A DNA stretch of 64,000 bases from Woeseia sp. (GCA_021773015.1 JAJFKW010000001.1:62001-126000), one strand, 5' to 3'. Positions 35,455 through 45,602 are shown, counted from the stretch's first letter. The notes: a model not told the origin generated them from the sequence alone. Numbers and translations: made by a program.

Positions 35455-36825
35455 TTACGGAGTTCCGCAATACTGCTTGGTGAGTGTGACCGCTAATCCA
35501 CAATAGTTTGCCGGCGTCATTTCCAATAGGCGATCGCGTTCATTGGCAGGTATATCCAGTGTGTGAATGAAGTCGCGCAGCATTTTTTCTGTGACGACCT
35601 GTCCGCGGGTCAGCGTTTTTAGTTTTTCATAGGGCTCTGCAATACCATAGCGCCGCATGACGGTTTGAATGGCTTCGCCGAGAACCTCCCATGATTCGTC
35701 GATATCGGTGGCAATGCGTTTGGGATTTACTTGTAGTTTTCCCAAGCCTTTTTTTGCCGATTGGAGTGCAATACTTGTATAGCCCAACGCGACACCAAAA
35801 TTTCGCTGTACAGTAGAGTCCGTTAGATCTCGCTGCCACCTTGAAAGCGGCAATTTGCTGGCAAAATGTAATAGCAGCGCGTTGGCTAAACCGATATTTC
35901 CTTCGGCATTTTCAAAATCAATCGGATTTACTTTGTGTGGCATGGTCGATGAACCTACTTCGCCGGCGGCAACCTTCTGTTTGAAGTAGCCGAGCGAAAT
36001 GTAGGACCAAATGTCACGACACCAGTCCAAAATTACTGTGTTATACCGCGCTAGCGCATGGCAATACTCTGCAGTCCAGTCGTGCGGTTCTATTTGCGTC
36101 GTCATCGTATTCGCATCCAGCCCTAGCGAGTTGACAAAACGTTGACTAATGCCGGGCCAGTCGACGTCTGGATAGGCGGCGAGATGGGCGTTGAAATTGC
36201 CGACAGCACCATTGAATTTTCCGCGGATTTCGACGTCAGAGAACTGTCTTAATGCGCGCTCCATTCTTGCGACTACATTAGCGAATTCCTTACCTACTGT
36301 GGTGGGACTCGCCGTCTGGCCATGTGTTCGAGAAATCATCGGCAATGCAATATGCTCGCGAGCGAAATTTCGCGCCATCACAATCAGTTCTTTCATATGC
36401 GGTTGTAAAATGTCGTCGCGGCCGCTGCGCAGCATCAGTGCGTAGGCGAGATTATTGATGTCCTCGGATGTACACGCGAAGTGAATAAATTCAGCGAGAT
36501 TTCCGGCATCCGTGCCACTGCCGATTTTGTCTCGAATAAAATACTCGACTGCCTTGACGTCGTGGTTGGTCGTAGCCTCAATTTTCTTGACGCGCTCCGC
36601 ATCGTCTGCAGAAAATTCGTCGGTCAGCCGATTCAATACATCTTTGAGCGGCGTCGATAACGGAGAAACGTCAGGAATACTGGGTTCGTCCGCAAGAAAT
36701 TGCAGCCAGCGGACCTCAACCAGCACGCGGTAGCGAATCAATCCATATTCGCTAAAGATACTGCGTAGTTGCGTCAATTTGTCGGCGTAGCGTCCGTCGG
36801 TAGGGGATAGTGCTCGTAAACTCAT
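35455..36825 (-). CDS. purB: Adenylosuccinate lyase
   Basis: Cleaves SAICAR and adenylosuccinate in purine synthesis. It has 456 residues, the length of the enteric type. The family signature is GSSTMPHKVNPIDFENAE. The general-base Ser loop belongs to that motif, and the His region SRTHGQTASPTTVG is present. It is divergent from fumC across 166 bp and is followed by roxA. The identity is secure, supported by the GSSTMPHKVNP-type sequence differing from the fumarase and argininosuccinate lyase forms. Confidence 0.97.
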   Translation of the reverse strand: MSLRALSPTDGRYADKLTQLRSIFSEYGLIRYRVLVEVRWLQFLADEPSIPDVSPLSTPLKDVLNRLTDEFSADDAERVKKIEATTNHDVKAVEYFIRDKIGSGTDAGNLAEFIHFACTSEDINNLAYALMLRSGRDDILQPHMKELIVMARNFAREHIALPMISRTHGQTASPTTVGKEFANVVARMERALRQFSDVEIRGKFNGAVGNFNAHLAAYPDVDWPGISQRFVNSLGLDANTMTTQIEPHDWTAEYCHALARYNTVILDWCRDIWSYISLGYFKQKVAAGEVGSSTMPHKVNPIDFENAEGNIGLANALLLHFASKLPLSRWQRDLTDSTVQRNFGVALGYTSIALQSAKKGLGKLQVNPKRIATDIDESWEVLGEAIQTVMRRYGIAEPYEKLKTLTRGQVVTEKMLRDFIHTLDIPANERDRLLEMTPANYCGLAVTLTKQYCGTP

Positions 36826-36991
36826 ATTGAAGACACAAATTGAAAAGGGCGAGGCAGGCAGCTCAATCAGTCATAAATAAAGCCCAAAGCCGGTCTAATC
36901 TCCGGGGTGGACATGCTGGCGCAAAGCGCGAATCATACACTATTGGACAAACGTATACGGCGCCTGTGCGCTGCATGGAGAAACGCGACAA

Positions 36992-38380
36992 ATGAGTGAC
37001 GAATCGTACCGTAGCGAACGAGATAGTATGGGCGAATTGCAGGTTCCCGCGAAAGCACTTTGGGGTGCGCAGACGCAACGCGCGGTCAACAATTTTCCGA
37101 TCAGCGGCCTGCCAATGCCGCCACAATTCATCGCGGCACTGGGTTTGACAAAGTGGGCCGCAGCCGGTGCAAATTCTGAACTGGGTTTGCTGCAATCGGA
37201 CAAAGCTGCCGCAATCCAAAAAGCGTCATTGCAGGTTGCGGCCGGGAATTACGACGAGCATTTTCCAATCGATGTATTCCAAACTGGCTCTGGAACCAGT
37301 TCAAATATGAATGCGAATGAGGTCATTGCACGTTTAGCGACGGACGCACTGGGGAAAGAAGTGCATCCGAACGATCATGTGAATATGTGCCAAAGCAGCA
37401 ATGACGTCATTCCGACCTGTGTACACCTGAGCGCTGCGCTGGCCGTTCACGACAACCTAGTGCCTGCGCTACAACATTTATCGGAGGTCCTTCAAGATAA
37501 GGCCGAAGAAACCGCCGAGATTGTGAAAACTGGGCGCACGCATCTGATGGATGCGATGCCAGTGACCATCGGTCAAGAACTCTTGGGCTGGCGTTCACAA
37601 ATTGAACACGCTATTGAACGTCTGACCGACACAATGAAGCGTTTGACCGCGCTGGCGCAGGGCGGCACTGCAGTGGGTACCGGAATCAACGCCCATCCGC
37701 GTTTCGGTGACAAGGTAGCGGTCCTCCTGTCTGAGCAGACCAAGGTGTCCTTTTCACAGTCGGACTCGCTATTCGAAAGCCTGAGTAGCCAGGATGCGGC
37801 GGTCGAGACGTCTGGGCAACTGCGCGTACTCGCCATTAGCATGATGAAGATAGCGAATGACTTACGTTGGATGAACTCCGGGCCACTCGCCGGCATTGGC
37901 GAGATTGCGCTACCGGCATTGCAACCTGGGTCCAGCATTATGCCGGGCAAGGTCAATCCAGTGATTCCGGAGGCCGTAGCGATGGTTTGTGCGCAAGTGA
38001 TTGGCAATGATGCGACAGTCGCTGTGGCGGGTCAGTCTGGAAATTTTCAGTTGAATGTGATGCTTCCCGTGGTTGCCTACAATATATTGCAGAGCATCGA
38101 GATACTGACTAGTTCCGCGATTTGCCTTGCGGACAATACGATTCGGGGATTCACGGTCAATCAAGCCAATCTCGACGCCGCGCTGGATCGCAACCCGATT
38201 TTGGTTACCGCTTTGAACCCTGTTATCGGTTACGAGAAGGGCGCAGCAGTGGCGAAGAAGGCGTACGCCGAGGGTAGGCCGGTGAAGGATGTTGCGAAGG
38301 AAATGACAGACTTGAGTGACGACGAACTGCAACGCCTGTTGGACCCTGCGGCGCTAACCAAGGGTGGAATACAAAATTAA
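36992..38380 (+). CDS. fumC: Fumarate hydratase class II
   Basis: Iron-independent fumarase converting fumarate to malate. It has 462 residues. The superfamily signature is GSSIMPGKVNPVIPE. Substrate-binding segments TGSGTSSNMNANEV and RTHLMDAMPVTIGQE are present. It is followed after 3 bp by a Nudix gene and then mazG. No ribosome site of good spacing precedes the ATG (GGAG lies 14 nt upstream). Confidence 0.97.
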   Translation: MSDESYRSERDSMGELQVPAKALWGAQTQRAVNNFPISGLPMPPQFIAALGLTKWAAAGANSELGLLQSDKAAAIQKASLQVAAGNYDEHFPIDVFQTGSGTSSNMNANEVIARLATDALGKEVHPNDHVNMCQSSNDVIPTCVHLSAALAVHDNLVPALQHLSEVLQDKAEETAEIVKTGRTHLMDAMPVTIGQELLGWRSQIEHAIERLTDTMKRLTALAQGGTAVGTGINAHPRFGDKVAVLLSEQTKVSFSQSDSLFESLSSQDAAVETSGQLRVLAISMMKIANDLRWMNSGPLAGIGEIALPALQPGSSIMPGKVNPVIPEAVAMVCAQVIGNDATVAVAGQSGNFQLNVMLPVVAYNILQSIEILTSSAICLADNTIRGFTVNQANLDAALDRNPILVTALNPVIGYEKGAAVAKKAYAEGRPVKDVAKEMTDLSDDELQRLLDPAALTKGGIQN

Positions 38381-38383
38381 TAT

Positions 38384-39037
38384 ATGCCGCCGCGAGTAAT
38401 TCCGGTGAGATCTTCGACAATTGATGTCGCTAAGATTCGCGAACGTTTTGCACAAACGGAAATGCCGTTAGACCCGGCCATTCCGTGTTTGCCGGACGCT
38501 ACTCGTTGGCCCAAAGAATTCGTCAACCGTGCTCGCCTGGGAATGACGCCGGCTGGCGTCCTGATCGGCATCTTTGAACGCGACCGGGAATTGTCTGTCC
38601 TGTTTACTGAGCGTTCCGCGGAATTGAAACTGCATGCAGGCCAAATCAGCTTTCCGGGTGGCAGAATGGAGGCCAACGACCGGGATATAGCGGCTACTGC
38701 TTTGCGTGAGTCGGAGGAAGAGGTGGGCATCGCACCCGAATTGGTTGAGGTTGTCGGATTTCTGCCGCCGTCAGCGACAGTGACCGGCTACTCAGTGACA
38801 CCTGTGATTGGCCTGTTGAGCGCCGCTATTGACATAGAAATCGACCGAAATGAAGTTGAGTCAACCTTCGAAGTGCCGTTGAACTTCCTGTTGGATGCCA
38901 GCAATGAGGTGCACACCGTGCGCGAATTCCAGGGCCTGAGTGTGCCGATAGTTGAGTTTAATCACGCGGGTCGCCGTATCTGGGGAGCCACTGCAAGCAT
39001 GCTGATGCAGTTTCGAAAGCGTATTTATTACAAATAG
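38384..39037 (+). CDS. nudL: NUDIX CoA pyrophosphatase (NudL type)
   Basis: Predicted CoA or acyl-CoA pyrophosphatase. It has 217 residues. The CoA-type signature surrounds the Nudix box: LLHAGQ-like LKLHAGQISFPGGR, then ALRESEEEVGI. The later GFLPPSATVTGYSVTPVIG also fits the NudL/PCD1 group. It follows fumC by 3 bp and precedes mazG by 2 bp, so the three genes should share a transcript; nudL and mazG both clean nucleotide pools. Confidence 0.9.
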   Translation: MPPRVIPVRSSTIDVAKIRERFAQTEMPLDPAIPCLPDATRWPKEFVNRARLGMTPAGVLIGIFERDRELSVLFTERSAELKLHAGQISFPGGRMEANDRDIAATALRESEEEVGIAPELVEVVGFLPPSATVTGYSVTPVIGLLSAAIDIEIDRNEVESTFEVPLNFLLDASNEVHTVREFQGLSVPIVEFNHAGRRIWGATASMLMQFRKRIYYK

Positions 39038-39039
39038 TT

Positions 39040-39816
39040 ATGAGTGATATTGATAAATTGCTTCAAGTAATGGCAATGCTTCGCGATCCACATGACGGAT
39101 GCGCGTGGGATTGCTCGCAAAGCTTCGCGACTATCGCGCCTTATACGATCGAAGAGGCCTACGAGGTTGCCGACGCGATTGAACGGGCGGATATGGAAGA
39201 CTTACGCGATGAGCTAGGCGACTTGCTATTCCAAGTTGTTTTTCATGCCCGGATGGCCGAGGAGCAGGGCGCATTTGATTTTTCTGCGGTTGTTGCGGCA
39301 ATTGTCGAAAAGATGCAGCGGCGCCATCCGCATATCTTCTCAGCAGACGGTATTGCGTCAAAAGCACCGCAGCCACCTAGCTGGGAACAGATGAAATCTG
39401 TGGAACGAGCTGCGAAAGGAACACAATTGGGTGCCCTTGACGGTGTGGCACAGGCGCTCCCAGCGCTAAAGCGGGCGGCTAAACTTGGAAAACGCGCGGC
39501 TTTTGTGGGCTTTGATTGGCCGGATTCGAACGGTGTCTTGAACAAAGTACATGAGGAACTGGCTGAGCTGACTGAGGCGCAGGCCAATGAGGATCAAGAC
39601 GCAATGGTCGATGAGCTAGGCGATGTGCTCTTTTCAGTCGCCAATCTGGCACGTCACCTTAATGTTGATCCTGAATCGGCGCTACGCCAGGCAAACGCGA
39701 AGTTTGAGCGCAGATTTCGGCATATGGAAGCGGTAGAGGGCGCGGCGGCGCTAAAGGACTATGCCGAGAGCGACTTGGACGCTGCATGGGAGGCCGCGAA
39801 AACGGCGACAGATTAG
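39040..39816 (+). CDS. mazG: Nucleoside triphosphate pyrophosphohydrolase MazG
   Basis: Hydrolyses NTPs to NMP and diphosphate. It has 258 residues with two MazG domains. The first has CAWDCSQSFATI and EEAYEVADAI plus ELGDLLFQVVFHA; the second has EELAELTEA and DELGDVLFSVANLA. Each has the EExxE and ExxD metal-binding pattern. It ends the fumC-nudL-mazG run. A GC-rich spacer follows. Confidence 0.95.
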   Translation: MSDIDKLLQVMAMLRDPHDGCAWDCSQSFATIAPYTIEEAYEVADAIERADMEDLRDELGDLLFQVVFHARMAEEQGAFDFSAVVAAIVEKMQRRHPHIFSADGIASKAPQPPSWEQMKSVERAAKGTQLGALDGVAQALPALKRAAKLGKRAAFVGFDWPDSNGVLNKVHEELAELTEAQANEDQDAMVDELGDVLFSVANLARHLNVDPESALRQANAKFERRFRHMEAVEGAAALKDYAESDLDAAWEAAKTATD

Positions 39817-40110
39817 TAATTCCCTACGGGCCAATGCCGGCGGTGGCTCCGGCGGCCTGAACGCGCTACCTCCGCGGCGAGCTGCGTGGACCTGGCCACG
39901 CGAAGCGGCGTCGGGCTCGTGCCCTATGTCCCGCTCAGCCCGCATCTAATCTGCACGCGCTGATTGCGGCATTGCTGTTCACTTACCGTTCAGAATTCTT
40001 TGAAAAATCGGTACTTGCATTCAGCTTCAGTTCATCGCCTCGGTCCTATTATTGTCCCCAAGCTCGCAAGCCGTCTTGAGAGCTACCAGTTTAATGAATG
40101 GAGAATGACT
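39817..40110. other. Spacer between mazG and the glycine-zipper gene
   Basis: The first 140 bp are markedly GC-rich and contain a 6 bp hairpin (GCGTGG at 39884, CCACGC at 39896) with no T tail, so I do not call a terminator. The second half returns to ordinary composition and probably carries the promoter for the next gene. I see no gene or RNA here. Confidence 0.5.
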
Positions 40111-40683
40111 ATGAAGATCAGGCCTTGGTTCACCACGATATCTAGCACAATCGTGCTGTCGTTGGCTTTCGTGACCACGAGTGCTCAGGCAGACTATGCG
40201 TATGGCGCTCAGCGCCGTGCCGAGCCTATCTATGATTACGCTCGCGTATTGAGCGTTGAGCCGGTGGTTCGCTACGTAACGGTACGTTCCCCAATTCGCG
40301 AATGCTGGGAAGACACTGAACACTACACGGTTGACAATCGTCGAGCGGGGGTTGGCGGTCGTACCTTGTTTGGCGCAATTGTTGGCGGTGTGATTGGCCA
40401 CCAGTTTGGCAGCGGCCGGGGACGTGACGCGGCAACGATAGCAGGTACTGTAATTGGCGCATCAATCGCAAATGACGCTGCACGACGGGACGGTGGCTAC
40501 GCGAGAAGTGAGCAATCCAGACCCGTCACGCGATGTGAAACTAAGTATCAATCGCACGAAGAAGAGCGAGTTGACGGTTATAAGGTCATTTACGTCTATA
40601 ACGGACAAAAGTACGCTACACAGACGCCGCACGATCCGGGCAAACGCCTACGTATTCGCGTCGACGTCAGACCGGCCCCGTAG
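40111..40683 (+). CDS. Glycine-zipper 2TM-domain envelope protein
   Basis: A 190-residue exported protein of the Rickettsia 17 kDa-antigen-like family. The ATG at 40111 has GGAG 7 nt upstream; an ATG at 40105 is also in frame. The signal peptide ends near AQA|D. The glycine-zipper segment (about 86-122) contains GAIVGGVIGHQFGSGRGRD and GTVIGASIAND, a membrane-inserting hairpin type. There is no lipobox Cys at the cleavage site, unlike many relatives. It lies upstream of a PepSY protein and a PhoP/PhoQ-like pair; an envelope-stress link is possible but unproven. Confidence 0.83.
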   Translation: MKIRPWFTTISSTIVLSLAFVTTSAQADYAYGAQRRAEPIYDYARVLSVEPVVRYVTVRSPIRECWEDTEHYTVDNRRAGVGGRTLFGAIVGGVIGHQFGSGRGRDAATIAGTVIGASIANDAARRDGGYARSEQSRPVTRCETKYQSHEEERVDGYKVIYVYNGQKYATQTPHDPGKRLRIRVDVRPAP

Positions 40684-40844
40684 GCGGCAAATTCGCCGGA
40701 GGATTGTGACATCCCTCGTTGCAATCGCTCCGGCGACATACCAAACTTGGGCCCGGATAGACGGAAATGATGGCCTTAGCCTCAATGTTAGCGATCTAAT
40801 CGTTTTACAACGTCAATAAGACGGACTCGAATTCAGGAACCGAC

Positions 40845-41138
40845 ATGCGCTCAATGATGACCAATTTGCTGATTCTTTTCGCACTGGCGCTGCCGGTGTC
40901 GGGGTTAGCGGATTATTCGGCAAGCGGGCATGAAATTCGACCCCAGCAGTTTGTTCAGAGCGGCGGCAAAAGCCTAAATGATGCAGTTCAGGAAGTGCGG
41001 CGCCGATACAAGAATGGCCGTATTATCAGCGCGGAAACGAAGGTGAAGGGTGGTCGTGAAGTACATCACATCCGTGTGATGGTCGATGGCACGGTAAAGA
41101 CTGTGAAAGTTAATGGTCGCAAACGCGGCAATGGATAG
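40845..41138 (+). CDS. Small exported PepSY-domain protein
   Basis: A 97-residue protein with a signal peptide ending near GLA|DY, followed by one PepSY-like domain: SLNDAVQEVRRRYKNGRIISAETKV, then strands HIRVMVDGTVKTVKV. PepSY domains often inhibit peptidases or accompany sensor kinases. It starts 6 bp before the response regulator, an order (PepSY-regulator-kinase) I know from many Gammaproteobacteria, so it is likely part of the same sensing unit. Confidence 0.8.
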   Translation: MRSMMTNLLILFALALPVSGLADYSASGHEIRPQQFVQSGGKSLNDAVQEVRRRYKNGRIISAETKVKGGREVHHIRVMVDGTVKTVKVNGRKRGNG

Positions 41139-41144
41139 AGCGTC

Positions 41145-41831
41145 ATGCGATTACTTGTTATAGAAGATGACGCGGTATTGCGCGAGAGTCTGTGCGATCA
41201 GCTGAGTAAGGACGGTTTCGGCGTGGAGCAGGCGGCCGATGGTAAAGAAGGCCTGTATTTCGCGCTCGAATACCCGATTGATCTTGCGATAGTGGACTTA
41301 GGGTTGCCTGAAATTTCCGGTCTGGAAGTCATCAAGGACCTCCGTGCCAAAGGGAAAAAGTATCCGGTTCTGATTTTAACGGCGCGTGATCGTTGGCAAG
41401 ATAAGGTGGACGGACTCGGTGCAGGTGCGGACGACTACGTCGTTAAGCCATTTCATTACGAAGAAGTCTCAGCGCGTGTCAATGCTTTGCTACGACGTAG
41501 TGGTGGCTGGGCAACTTCCAAGCTCAGCGCCGGTCCGGTCGAGCTGGACACAACGCGCCAGGAATTGTCGGTAAATGGCAGCGCGATAGAGTTGACGAGT
41601 TACGAATATCGCATTATCGAACATCTGATGATTCGCGCGGGCGAGGTCATCTCTAAATCTGAATTGACGGATCGCCTTTACGATCAGGATTTCGAACGTG
41701 ACAGCAATGTTATCGAGGTATTCATCGGTCGATTGCGCAAGAAAATGGATCCTGAAAACACGGTGAAGCCTATCGAAACGCTGCGCGGACGCGGTTATCG
41801 ATTTGCACTAGAGCGTAATCAAGACGGCTGA
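41145..41831 (+). CDS. OmpR/PhoP-family response regulator
   Basis: DNA-binding response regulator of 228 residues. The receiver domain has the acidic pocket EDD at 7-9, phospho-acceptor D51 in IVDLGLPE, the Thr in LTARD, and the Lys in VVKPFHYEE. The C-terminal winged helix (about 130-225) shows LTSYEYRIIEHLM, DRDSNVIEVFIGRLRKK-like and GRGYRF motifs. The sequence is closest in feel to PhoP/QseB. It starts 6 bp after the PepSY gene and 7 bp before the kinase. The regulon is unknown. Confidence 0.92.
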   Translation: MRLLVIEDDAVLRESLCDQLSKDGFGVEQAADGKEGLYFALEYPIDLAIVDLGLPEISGLEVIKDLRAKGKKYPVLILTARDRWQDKVDGLGAGADDYVVKPFHYEEVSARVNALLRRSGGWATSKLSAGPVELDTTRQELSVNGSAIELTSYEYRIIEHLMIRAGEVISKSELTDRLYDQDFERDSNVIEVFIGRLRKKMDPENTVKPIETLRGRGYRFALERNQDG

Positions 41832-41838
41832 AATTAGA

Positions 41839-43203
41839 TTGTCTTCGCTTAGCGCTCGACTCCTATTATCGGTTAGCCTGCTGCTGTTATTTTTCTTCGG
41901 CGCAACCATTGTCGTACTCGATACGGCATTTCGCAAAGCCGCAGAGCAGGCACAAGAAGATATTTTGGACGGTCAGCTCGTGGCGCTGCTGGCGGCAGCG
42001 GAACCTAACATATATGGCGAGCTGGAGATGCCAGTTGAGTTGCACGAGGTGCGCTTCAGTACGCTGGACTCGGGTCTATTTGCGGAGTTGCGTGACGAGA
42101 GCGATACACCCGTTTGGCGTTCGCATTCTTCATTGGGACTCAACGTACCGTATGGCGCTTTACCGAGAGCTGGTGCGCATCAGTTTTCCCGCGTCAATCT
42201 GGAAGACGGCACGCCACTACGTGCACTGCGCCTTTCGGTGGACTGGGAATTGGTGAACGGTGATACGCGCGCGTACACTTTTAGCGTCGCGGAAAGCCTC
42301 GACTCGTTTCATGCGCAACTGGCGAAGTTCCGCCGCCAACTATTTTCTTGGTTCTTTGCTGTCGCGGTCATAATGCTATTTGGTATTTCGTGGGTATTGC
42401 GCGGCAATTTGAAACCATTGCGAAAAATCGAAGAAGAGATCAGCGAAGTTGAAGGTGGCGGTCGGCAGCAACTGTCAGATGGTTATCCAACGGAACTGCA
42501 GGGCGTCGCGCGCAATATGAATGTCTTGATAGGCAGCGAGCGCGCACGCTCCGAACGATACCGACACACGCTTGACAATCTCGCGCATAGTCTAAAAACC
42601 CCGCTTGCCGCGATTCGCAGCATATTGGGTGAGCAGGAAAAGTCGGAAGCATCTGGCCGCATTGAGGCGCAAATCGAAAGAATGAACGACATCGTTCGTT
42701 ACCAACTGCGCAAACCAGCAAGTTACGCATCTGACGCAATCGGTTACTCGACCGTCGATGTGCAAAATGAAATATCAAAATTAGTTGACGCTCTGACGAA
42801 AGTCTATACCGATAAAAATGTCACCATTGATGTCGACGTAAATGCGGGTAGCGCGTTTCGCGGAGAGCCGGGTGACTTTATGGAGGTGGTCGGAAATATT
42901 CTAGATAACGCCTGCAAATGGTGTGTGTCAAAAGTTAGTGTCACCGCCGACGCCGACACAACGAATGCGGACGGCAAGCCTTTATTGAGAATCTCGGTCA
43001 GTGACGATGGCCCGGGAATTCCCGAACAAGCCGTGGATCAACTTTTACGACGCGGCATGCGGCTTGACGAGTCTGCCCCAGGCCACGGCATTGGACTAGC
43101 AGTTGTTAAGGATATTGTTGCGTCCTACAACGGCGAAATAAACATCAAGAAATCGTCGTTGGGCGGTGCAACCGTCGTTGTCACGCTTGTGGCCGCGGTC
43201 TAA
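41839..43203 (+). CDS. PhoQ-like sensor histidine kinase
   Basis: Membrane kinase of 454 residues from a TTG start. Membrane segments lie at about 9-30 and 168-188 and enclose a periplasmic sensor of about 137 residues, then a short HAMP-like linker. The phosphorylated His is H250 in [12 protein letters not shown], the PhoQ-type H-box. The ATPase domain has [13 protein letters not shown] (N box), DDGPGIP and GHGIGLAVV. The sensor lacks the dense acidic patch of enteric PhoQ, so Mg sensing should not be assumed. It overlaps the convergent slipin gene by 4 bp at their stops. Confidence 0.9.
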   Translation: MSSLSARLLLSVSLLLLFFFGATIVVLDTAFRKAAEQAQEDILDGQLVALLAAAEPNIYGELEMPVELHEVRFSTLDSGLFAELRDESDTPVWRSHSSLGLNVPYGALPRAGAHQFSRVNLEDGTPLRALRLSVDWELVNGDTRAYTFSVAESLDSFHAQLAKFRRQLFSWFFAVAVIMLFGISWVLRGNLKPLRKIEEEISEVEGGGRQQLSDGYPTELQGVARNMNVLIGSERARSERYRHTLDNLAHSLKTPLAAIRSILGEQEKSEASGRIEAQIERMNDIVRYQLRKPASYASDAIGYSTVDVQNEISKLVDALTKVYTDKNVTIDVDVNAGSAFRGEPGDFMEVVGNILDNACKWCVSKVSVTADADTTNADGKPLLRISVSDDGPGIPEQAVDQLLRRGMRLDESAPGHGIGLAVVKDIVASYNGEINIKKSSLGGATVVVTLVAAV

Positions 43204-43970
43204 GACGAATCCTTGTTAATTGAGTCGCCCATGTCCATCAATGGCTTGATGAGATCGAGTGGCAGTGGGAAAATGATGGTATTCGTTTTTTCACCCGCGA
43301 CTTCTTTTAGCGTTTGCAAATAACGCAATTGTAATGCCTGCTTTTGCGATGCAAGTGTTTCTGCTGCGTCTGCCAACATAGCAGCCGCCTGTTTTTCACC
43401 TTCCGCATTGATAACTTTTGCACGTCTGGCACGCTCGGCTTCTGCCTGTTGGGCAATCGCACGAATCATGCTTTCATCGAGATCGACGTGTTTGATCTCC
43501 ACATTGGCAACTTTGATTCCCCAATTGTCAGTTCTTTGGTCGAGAATGGCCTGAATATCGGTATTCAATTTCTCCCGCTCAGAGAGCATGTCATCGAGTT
43601 CGTGTTGGCCTAAGACGGAGCGCAATGTTGTTTGTGATAGCTGACTGGTCGCCTCAAACACGTTCGCAACACGAATGATTGCCTTCTCAGGATCGACAAT
43701 GCGGAAGTAGATAACGGCATTGACCTTCACTGACACGTTATCGCGAGAGATCACGTCTTGCGTCGGCACGTCCATAACGATGACACGCAGATCAACACGC
43801 GTCAGCGTCTGCAGGAACGGGACTAAGAGGATAATTCCGGGGCCTTTGACGCTACTAAATCTGCCAAGCGTAAAGACAACACCGCGTTCATACTCCTTCA
43901 TAATCTTGAGTATTTGCGACAGCAAAACCAGAACAATGATTGCTGGAATAATTATGGCGAATGACGGCAT
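43200..43970 (-). CDS. Slipin / SPFH (band 7) family membrane protein
   Basis: Stomatin-like protein of 256 residues with an N-terminal membrane segment (about 4-22) followed by the SPFH domain, with [23 protein letters not shown] and [15 protein letters not shown]. The C-terminal half is a coiled coil rich in Ala and Glu ([16 protein letters not shown]). It is encoded 69 bp downstream of an NfeD protein with a protease domain on the same strand. Slipins and NfeD1b proteins are known partners, and the protease can cut the slipin C-terminus in archaeal examples. A role in membrane microdomains is inferred. Confidence 0.92.
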   Translation of the reverse strand: MPSFAIIIPAIIVLVLLSQILKIMKEYERGVVFTLGRFSSVKGPGIILLVPFLQTLTRVDLRVIVMDVPTQDVISRDNVSVKVNAVIYFRIVDPEKAIIRVANVFEATSQLSQTTLRSVLGQHELDDMLSEREKLNTDIQAILDQRTDNWGIKVANVEIKHVDLDESMIRAIAQQAEAERARRAKVINAEGEKQAAAMLADAAETLASQKQALQLRYLQTLKEVAGEKTNTIIFPLPLDLIKPLMDMGDSINKDSS

Positions 43971-44039
43971 GATGAATTCTCTTTAGTAGATGTAACTGGT
44001 TGTGAAGGCCATTGGTATACGATACGGATGTTGGGCAGG

Positions 44040-45500
44040 TCAGGAATCCGCTGGATCGATTAACAGCGTCAAACCATCAATTGCCCTTACACGTACATCC
44101 TGATTTTCTTCAATCGGGGCGCTGCTCACTGCGGCCCAGGCTTCGCCTTCTAGCCAAATCTTGCCTTCGCCAGTGAATGATTCCATGGCTTTGCCAATGC
44201 TGCCGACAATCGACTCTTTTCCACTGACCGGACCACGGCGCCGAAGTTTCAGAACTAGCCGCAGCATAATCAGAATTAGTCCGGCAGTGACAATTGCCAC
44301 GCTGACGACGAAAATCTTTGAAATCCCGAATCCTGGAATACCACTGTCAAACATCATGATAGCCCCGAACACAAAAGCCACAATGCCACCGATACCTAGC
44401 GCACCGAAACTTGGCACGAACGCTTCCAGCGCGATTAACACAAATCCCACGATGATCAATGCAAGCCCGACATAATTTACCGGCAGAACCTGCAGCGCAT
44501 AGGCAGCAAGCAACAAGCTAATGACGCCGGCAACTCCAGGGTAAATTGCGCCCGGATTATAACCCTCTAACAAGAGTCCGTAGACACCGATTGCCATGAG
44601 CAGCACAACAATCTGCGGATTGGCCACTACATTTAGAAATTTTGTACGCCAATCGGGTTCAATCGTCTCAACAACCAATTCGCTGGTATCGATGGCGATA
44701 TCGATACTATTAACAGAAACTTCGCGTCCATCTATTTGCGCTAACAAGCTTGCAGTATCATCTGCAATTACGTCGATGACGTTCTGTGCCAACGCTTCTT
44801 TGGCGGTTAGCGTCGCCGCATCGCGCACGGCTTTTTCAGCCCAATCCGCATTGCGACCACGGGATTCTGCAAGCCCCCGAATATAGGCGATCGCATCGTT
44901 CAATACTTTGCGACCCATCGCCGAATTAGGCTCATCCTGTTGTGCGTCGTCAGCTGAACCGTCGCTGGTTTCGTCGGCCTCGGTGGAGGAGTCACCAGTG
45001 TCCGCTCCATCGTCACCGTCGGCAGGATTATCGAGCGGGCTGGGTCTCTCAATCGCGGGACCATCTGCGTCGTCGCCACTTATCGAAACCGGTGTTGCCG
45101 CGCCAAGATGTGTTGTCGGTGACATTGCAGCAATGTGGCTCGCTAGCAATATATAGGTACCCGCACTATCGGCTCGTGCGCCCTCCGGCGTGACATAGGT
45201 TGCGACCGGAATTTTCGCATTAAGTATGGCTTGAATGATGTCGCGCATGGGCTCCATTAGGCCGCCGGGCGTGTCCATGCGGATTATGACGATGTTGGCG
45301 TTGCGATCTTCTGCCGTTTTGATGCCGTCGATAATGTATTCGGCCGTGGCGACGCCCAGTGCACCCTGTAAATCAAGTTGTATGGCGACGCCGGACGCAA
45401 GCGCGGGCGTCGTTGACAATAGGAATAGGCTGCAGAGCCAGGCCGCTAATGCATGGCAGTTCGATATGGCTCGAACCGACTGGGATTTGAGTGTCATCAT
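44040..45500 (-). CDS. nfeD: NfeD1b protein with ClpP-like serine protease domain
   Basis: A 486-residue membrane protein. A signal peptide ending near ALA|SG leads into a ClpP-fold protease domain (about 37-260). Ser112 in ADSAGTYI and Lys198 in MGRKVLND form the expected Ser-Lys dyad. Between them lies a 50-residue Asp/Glu-rich insert (about 142-192) that most relatives lack or have shorter. Four to five membrane segments follow at about 290-430 (VLLMAIGVYGLLLEGYNPG and onward), and the C-terminal OB-fold NfeD domain ends the protein. It pairs with the slipin downstream. Confidence 0.92.
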   Translation of the reverse strand: MMTLKSQSVRAISNCHALAAWLCSLFLLSTTPALASGVAIQLDLQGALGVATAEYIIDGIKTAEDRNANIVIIRMDTPGGLMEPMRDIIQAILNAKIPVATYVTPEGARADSAGTYILLASHIAAMSPTTHLGAATPVSISGDDADGPAIERPSPLDNPADGDDGADTGDSSTEADETSDGSADDAQQDEPNSAMGRKVLNDAIAYIRGLAESRGRNADWAEKAVRDAATLTAKEALAQNVIDVIADDTASLLAQIDGREVSVNSIDIAIDTSELVVETIEPDWRTKFLNVVANPQIVVLLMAIGVYGLLLEGYNPGAIYPGVAGVISLLLAAYALQVLPVNYVGLALIIVGFVLIALEAFVPSFGALGIGGIVAFVFGAIMMFDSGIPGFGISKIFVVSVAIVTAGLILIMLRLVLKLRRRGPVSGKESIVGSIGKAMESFTGEGKIWLEGEAWAAVSSAPIEENQDVRVRAIDGLTLLIDPADS

Positions 45501-45602
45501 AGGAGCATAATAACAGGCATTGCGACAGATTCGTTATTCGATGGCTTTCTCGGCTGTCACCGGTGCGCCGTCCGTGGCATTCTTGCGCACCGAAATCGAT
45601 TC

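Noticed and set aside
39817-39960. GC-rich block after mazG as a possible terminator or mobile remnant
   Set aside because: The only hairpin has a 6 bp stem and no T tail, and no flanking repeats or coding remnant are visible.
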